From contig AP014633.1 in NCBI GenBank assembly GCA_000828835.1, forward strand, positions 2,790,001-2,854,000: a stretch of 64,000 bases of DNA, given 5' to 3'. The translations under genes were made by a program, and so were the position numbers. Positions 58,554 to 64,000 of the stretch are shown piece after piece. The notes below the pieces were generated by a model. The model ran no database searches. It had not been told where the DNA came from and was given only the letters and a program-made list of their open reading frames with translations. How positions within the stretch are numbered: position 1 is the first letter of the stretch; the number at the start of each line of letters is the position of its first letter. The stretch comes from Thioploca ingrica. Its GTDB lineage: Bacteria > Pseudomonadota > Gammaproteobacteria > Beggiatoales > Beggiatoaceae.

Positions 58554-59258
58554 ATGAATGAAAATAATCAATTAACACAAATTGTGACCGCCATTTCTTT
58601 TACCATCGCTGCCATTTTACTTACGCTTATCTTTTCATATTCTTATTTATTGAGTCAGATCGTTGCTGAAAAAAAACAATTGACAGAAGAATTCATTACC
58701 ATGCGCAATCAACTGGGTGAAGAACAAGAAAATCGACAAAAATTAGCAGAAAATAACCAACAATTAAAAACGCAACTGGCTAAAAAAGAAGAAGAAATCG
58801 AAAGATTTCAAATTCAACTCCAAGAAACTGAAAAACGTCGATTAGAATGCCAAGAATTAATAGGAGACGAAGAAGGTGAAAACCAAACACCCGCTTGTCA
58901 AGTGGTGAACAAAGAGGTGAGTAGTGAATTTATTCATCAAGCTGCTCAAAATTTATTATCTGCCAAAACCACAGATCGTTTCAAAGGCTTTTCCATTTTA
59001 ATGAACCATATCGAATACCTCAATGACCAATTACAACGTGAAATCACCGAATTTTATCTAGAAAAAATGGATAAGAAAAATGAAGATGGGGTTTATTATG
59101 CCACTTTTATTTTATCACGGTTAAAACCAAGTATTCTCAGAGAGTATGAAACTCGAATTAGAGAATGGTATCATCCTATTTCTCAAAACTCGGGTTGGCA
59201 GCGCACTTTATACCGATATTGTCAGCTTGAAAAAAGAATAAATGACTACTCGGAATAG
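58554..59258 (+). CDS. Membrane-anchored coiled-coil protein, long paralogue
   Basis: 234 residues. The N-terminal transmembrane helix (about 10-36) and coiled coil (about 38-95) match the short gene upstream. Residues ~115-230 form a helical domain (FIHQAAQNLLSAKTTDRFKGF, QLQREITEFYLEKMDKKNEDG) that looks like HEAT/TPR-type packing but is not identified. The two genes are 143 bp apart and presumably work together or in exchange. Function unknown; the sigma-54 regulator upstream is a possible controller. Confidence 0.65.
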   Translation: MNENNQLTQIVTAISFTIAAILLTLIFSYSYLLSQIVAEKKQLTEEFITMRNQLGEEQENRQKLAENNQQLKTQLAKKEEEIERFQIQLQETEKRRLECQELIGDEEGENQTPACQVVNKEVSSEFIHQAAQNLLSAKTTDRFKGFSILMNHIEYLNDQLQREITEFYLEKMDKKNEDGVYYATFILSRLKPSILREYETRIREWYHPISQNSGWQRTLYRYCQLEKRINDYSE

Positions 59259-59431
59259 CGGTTAATTTTGGGGAATGGTTAAATTGAATCGATCGATTAT
59301 TTATCTAATTATAAAAAAATAAGAAACTTAAGCTATTAAGCTTTTCTTTCTGTTCAAGATAGCGTATCTTTGCCTTTTTTGTTATTAAGCAACAGATACA
59401 ATCTTTTTTTCATTTTAATAAAGGAAAGACC

Positions 59432-59887
59432 ATGCTTGTAAAAGAAGTTATGACACGTGCTGTGAAAACTATCACTCCAGAGACACGCTTACAAGAAGTG
59501 GCATCTATTATGTGTCTCAGTCGTTTTAGTGGCTTACCGGTAGTGGGAGAAGGTGATAAATTAGTTGGCATCTTAGCTGAACGAGATGTTTTACGTTACC
59601 TATTTCCAAGTATTAAAGATATTATGACCGACGGAATGGGGAGTATTGATTTTGAAAGTATGGAAGCTGAGTATAAAAAAGTCTTGCCATTGAAAGCATC
59701 TGATCTTATGAATAGTGGTGTTATCAGTGTTAATCCCAATATGCCAATTTTAAAAGCCGTTTCAGTTATGGCCAAAAATAATTTTCGCCGTATTCCAGTG
59801 ACAGAGGAAAATAACCAACTCGTGGGCATGGTTAGTTTAGGCGATATTCACCGTGCAATCTTTATGAAAAGTTTTGCGAGTGGTTAA
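59432..59887 (+). CDS. Two-CBS-domain protein
   Basis: 151 residues with two CBS domains (about 1-65 and 90-148; KEVMTRAVKTITPETRLQEV and ASDLMNSGVISVNPNMPILK). CBS pairs bind adenosine nucleotides and serve as energy or cAMP-like sensors. Here there is no attached enzyme, so it may act on a partner. AAGGAAAGACC before the ATG is a good ribosome site. Confidence 0.9.
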   Translation: MLVKEVMTRAVKTITPETRLQEVASIMCLSRFSGLPVVGEGDKLVGILAERDVLRYLFPSIKDIMTDGMGSIDFESMEAEYKKVLPLKASDLMNSGVISVNPNMPILKAVSVMAKNNFRRIPVTEENNQLVGMVSLGDIHRAIFMKSFASG

Positions 59888-60085
59888 GAAAAAAGAACCC
59901 AATATTAAAAAAACGGGCTTAAGTTTGGTTAACAATAACAAGTATTCCTCCCTGTAGAACACCACCATTAAATTAAACGAAATGAAGTTTAAATTTCATC
60001 AATTGACTATTGAATTAAGGCAGTGACACAGTGGAGGAATTTAAAATCAGGCTTTGTTTCTTTAAAATAACTGAGAAAATGGGCT

Positions 60086-60496
60086 ATGGTGCAAAGACAA
60101 ATCATTACTTTACACACTGCTTTGCGGGAAGAACTCGTGGATATTACTTCAGCCATTGAAGCCATTACCCAAAAAATGACTATCAAGAATGGAGTATTGT
60201 CTGTTTATGCACAAGGTGCAACCGCCGCTATTATGATTCAAGAAAATTGGGATCAAAGTGTACCTCGTGATGTGGTGCATTTTTTACAAAAAATCATCCC
60301 TCGCGGTGTATGGTTACATGATCAACAAGATGGCAATGGTGATGCTCATCTGAAAGCGGGTTTAATTGGTCCCTCCGAAACGATTCCCCTTATTGAGGGA
60401 AAGTTAGGACTTTCTACGTGGCAAGGTATTTTCTTCTGTGAATTTGATGGTCCACGTTCAGAAAGAACAATCGTTTGCACTGCTTTAGGAAATTAA
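60086..60496 (+). CDS. YjbQ-family protein (UPF0047)
   Basis: 136 residues, full family length. Landmarks: ELVDITSAIEAITQK, NGVLSVYAQGATAAIMIQEN, a region NGDAHLKAGLIGPSETIPLIEG and the C-terminal GIFFCEFDGPRSERTIVC. YjbQ proteins were proposed as secondary thiamine-phosphate synthases in E. coli. The gene stands alone; thiD-thiE are at 51.6-53.0 kb. The biochemical role in this organism is unproven. Confidence 0.9.
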   Translation: MVQRQIITLHTALREELVDITSAIEAITQKMTIKNGVLSVYAQGATAAIMIQENWDQSVPRDVVHFLQKIIPRGVWLHDQQDGNGDAHLKAGLIGPSETIPLIEGKLGLSTWQGIFFCEFDGPRSERTIVCTALGN

Positions 60497-60531
60497 ATCG
60501 TTGTGGTTATATTAATAATCAATACGCTGGT

Positions 60532-60993
60532 TTAAACGTCTAAATCTTCTATATACTTTTCTAAATTTTGAATATATTGCTGAGTAATGCGTCTAAGGCA
60601 ATCATATTTATGAAAAGGATAGCCAGGTTCATTTTTAATCGCTTGAGTAGCAAACTTGCAATAATCTTCACGGGATTTAAGCCACGAAGCGTGTGATTTT
60701 TTAAATAATTTTTTCTCATTGGAATTGAGTAAGGGATGTTCCGTTGAGGATTGCTTAGATGGCATCAGTTGTTGGTAAAGTTCTTGTAGTCGCTTATCGG
60801 CTTGCTGATAAACTTTTATCGCACAGTCATTCATTAGTGCTAAGTCGGTTGTATCTGCACAATTAGTCGTTTCACTGGGAAAGATTTCTGGTTGGTTGAG
60901 ATTGTTTTCCACCATCATTCTATCGGCAGCGGCGGTATCTTGCCCGTTAAAAATCAACAATACATTAATCAGTAAGAAGTACTTTTTCATCAT
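60532..60993 (-). CDS. LprI-like protein (DUF1311)
   Basis: 153 residues with an N-terminal hydrophobic segment (residues 5-16, likely a signal). The mature part has Cys residues in NCADTTDLALMNDCAIKVYQQ, WLKSREDYCKF and KYDCLRRITQQYI, the signature spacing of LprI/DUF1311 lysozyme-inhibitor-like domains. It would act in the periplasm. Experimental inhibition is known only for a few members. Confidence 0.8.
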   Translation of the reverse strand: MMKKYFLLINVLLIFNGQDTAAADRMMVENNLNQPEIFPSETTNCADTTDLALMNDCAIKVYQQADKRLQELYQQLMPSKQSSTEHPLLNSNEKKLFKKSHASWLKSREDYCKFATQAIKNEPGYPFHKYDCLRRITQQYIQNLEKYIEDLDV

Positions 60994-61327
60994 TGTTTAT
61001 TCACTTCCATTTTTTATAAAGATAGGTAGTATAGCAAAACTTTTTTAATACCTGTCAATTGCTTTTTCTCATGACAGTAATTCTCATTTGGTCTAACAAT
61101 TTTTATTGTGGTATAGAAGTAGTCACCCCGATATGAAATGGGTATTAGTATTACTTAAATTATCTTTTAAGAATATTTAATATGTTATCAGTCATAAGTA
61201 TTATCTACCTTCTTTTATTTAACTATTCTAGCGTGCTTAAAAAAATATTTGGTTAAATATTAATTATATAAAGCTAAATTCAATCATTAATCTTGATCTT
61301 TTACCAAGGGATATAACTAATATTGAT
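60994..61327. other. Divergent AT-rich spacer
   Basis: 334 bp between the LprI-like and protease genes. No ORF, repeat or hairpin of note. Confidence 0.5.

Positions 61328-64000
<2,673 letters not shown>

Overview
The window looks like chromosomal DNA of a sulfur-oxidising gammaproteobacterium close to the Beggiatoa / Thioploca / Thiomargarita group. This is inferred from AT-leaning composition with AT-rich spacers, gammaproteobacterial gene order (TPR lipoprotein-lolB-ispE-tRNA-Gln-prs-rplY-pth-ychF and ilvI-ilvH-ilvC-pssA), a molybdenum sulfite dehydrogenase cluster with cytochromes c, several Uma2-family genes, long TPR proteins and dispersed palindromic repeats. No database was searched, so the genus is a guess.

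Layout. 1-8 kb: a cut-off CheR methyltransferase, a membrane-anchored protein made almost wholly of TPR units, and a cell-envelope glycosylation patch (a GT-C-like membrane enzyme, a GT4 enzyme and a polyprenyl-phosphate GT2 enzyme). A broken second copy of the GT2 gene flanks the very AT-rich GT4 gene. 8-11.5 kb: a Uma2 protein with an 11-unit heptad tail, asparagine synthase and a small lipoprotein. 11.5-18.4 kb (minus strand): the housekeeping block listed above. 18.9-24.4 kb (plus): a Bcp-type peroxiredoxin, a PIN-PhoH ATPase, guaB and a VWA protein with a duplicated C-terminal module. 24.4-31.6 kb: a B12-binding radical SAM enzyme, two near-identical tandem Uma2 genes, then diheme cytochrome c, sulfite dehydrogenase and monoheme cytochrome c, which probably pass sulfite electrons to the respiratory chain. 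31.6-36.9 kb: a PIN remnant, an orphan DNA methyltransferase, a membrane protein and a large hybrid histidine kinase/adenylate cyclase.

36.9-43.1 kb (minus): ilvI-ilvH and ilvC-pssA, split by an AAA ATPase and a partner gene. The partner is interrupted by an in-frame TAA, after which the same frame stays open for 74 codons. 43.7-45.7 kb: ccoG and a FixH-like gene. 45.8-48.6 kb is the most accessory-looking stretch: a PAAR-like (DUF4150) protein with a Cys-rich GHH/HNH nuclease-like end, a propeller-like neighbour that may be its immunity protein, and a toxin-antitoxin pair whose RelE-like toxin is frameshifted, all set among palindromic repeats. 48.7-54.6 kb: pncB, a rhodanese, rubredoxin, thiD-thiE and ubiD. 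54.6-59.9 kb: AT-rich spacers, a possible small membrane protein, an NtrC-type sigma-54 regulator without an adjacent kinase, two paralogous membrane-anchored coiled-coil proteins and a CBS protein. 60-64 kb: a YjbQ-family protein, an LprI-like protein, a membrane retropepsin-like protease, nadC and the first part of a CHASE2 adenylate cyclase.

The best candidates for something new are the PAAR-like toxin with its propeller neighbour, and the ATPase plus interrupted partner inside the ilv cluster. I found no CRISPR array, rRNA, transposase or integrase.
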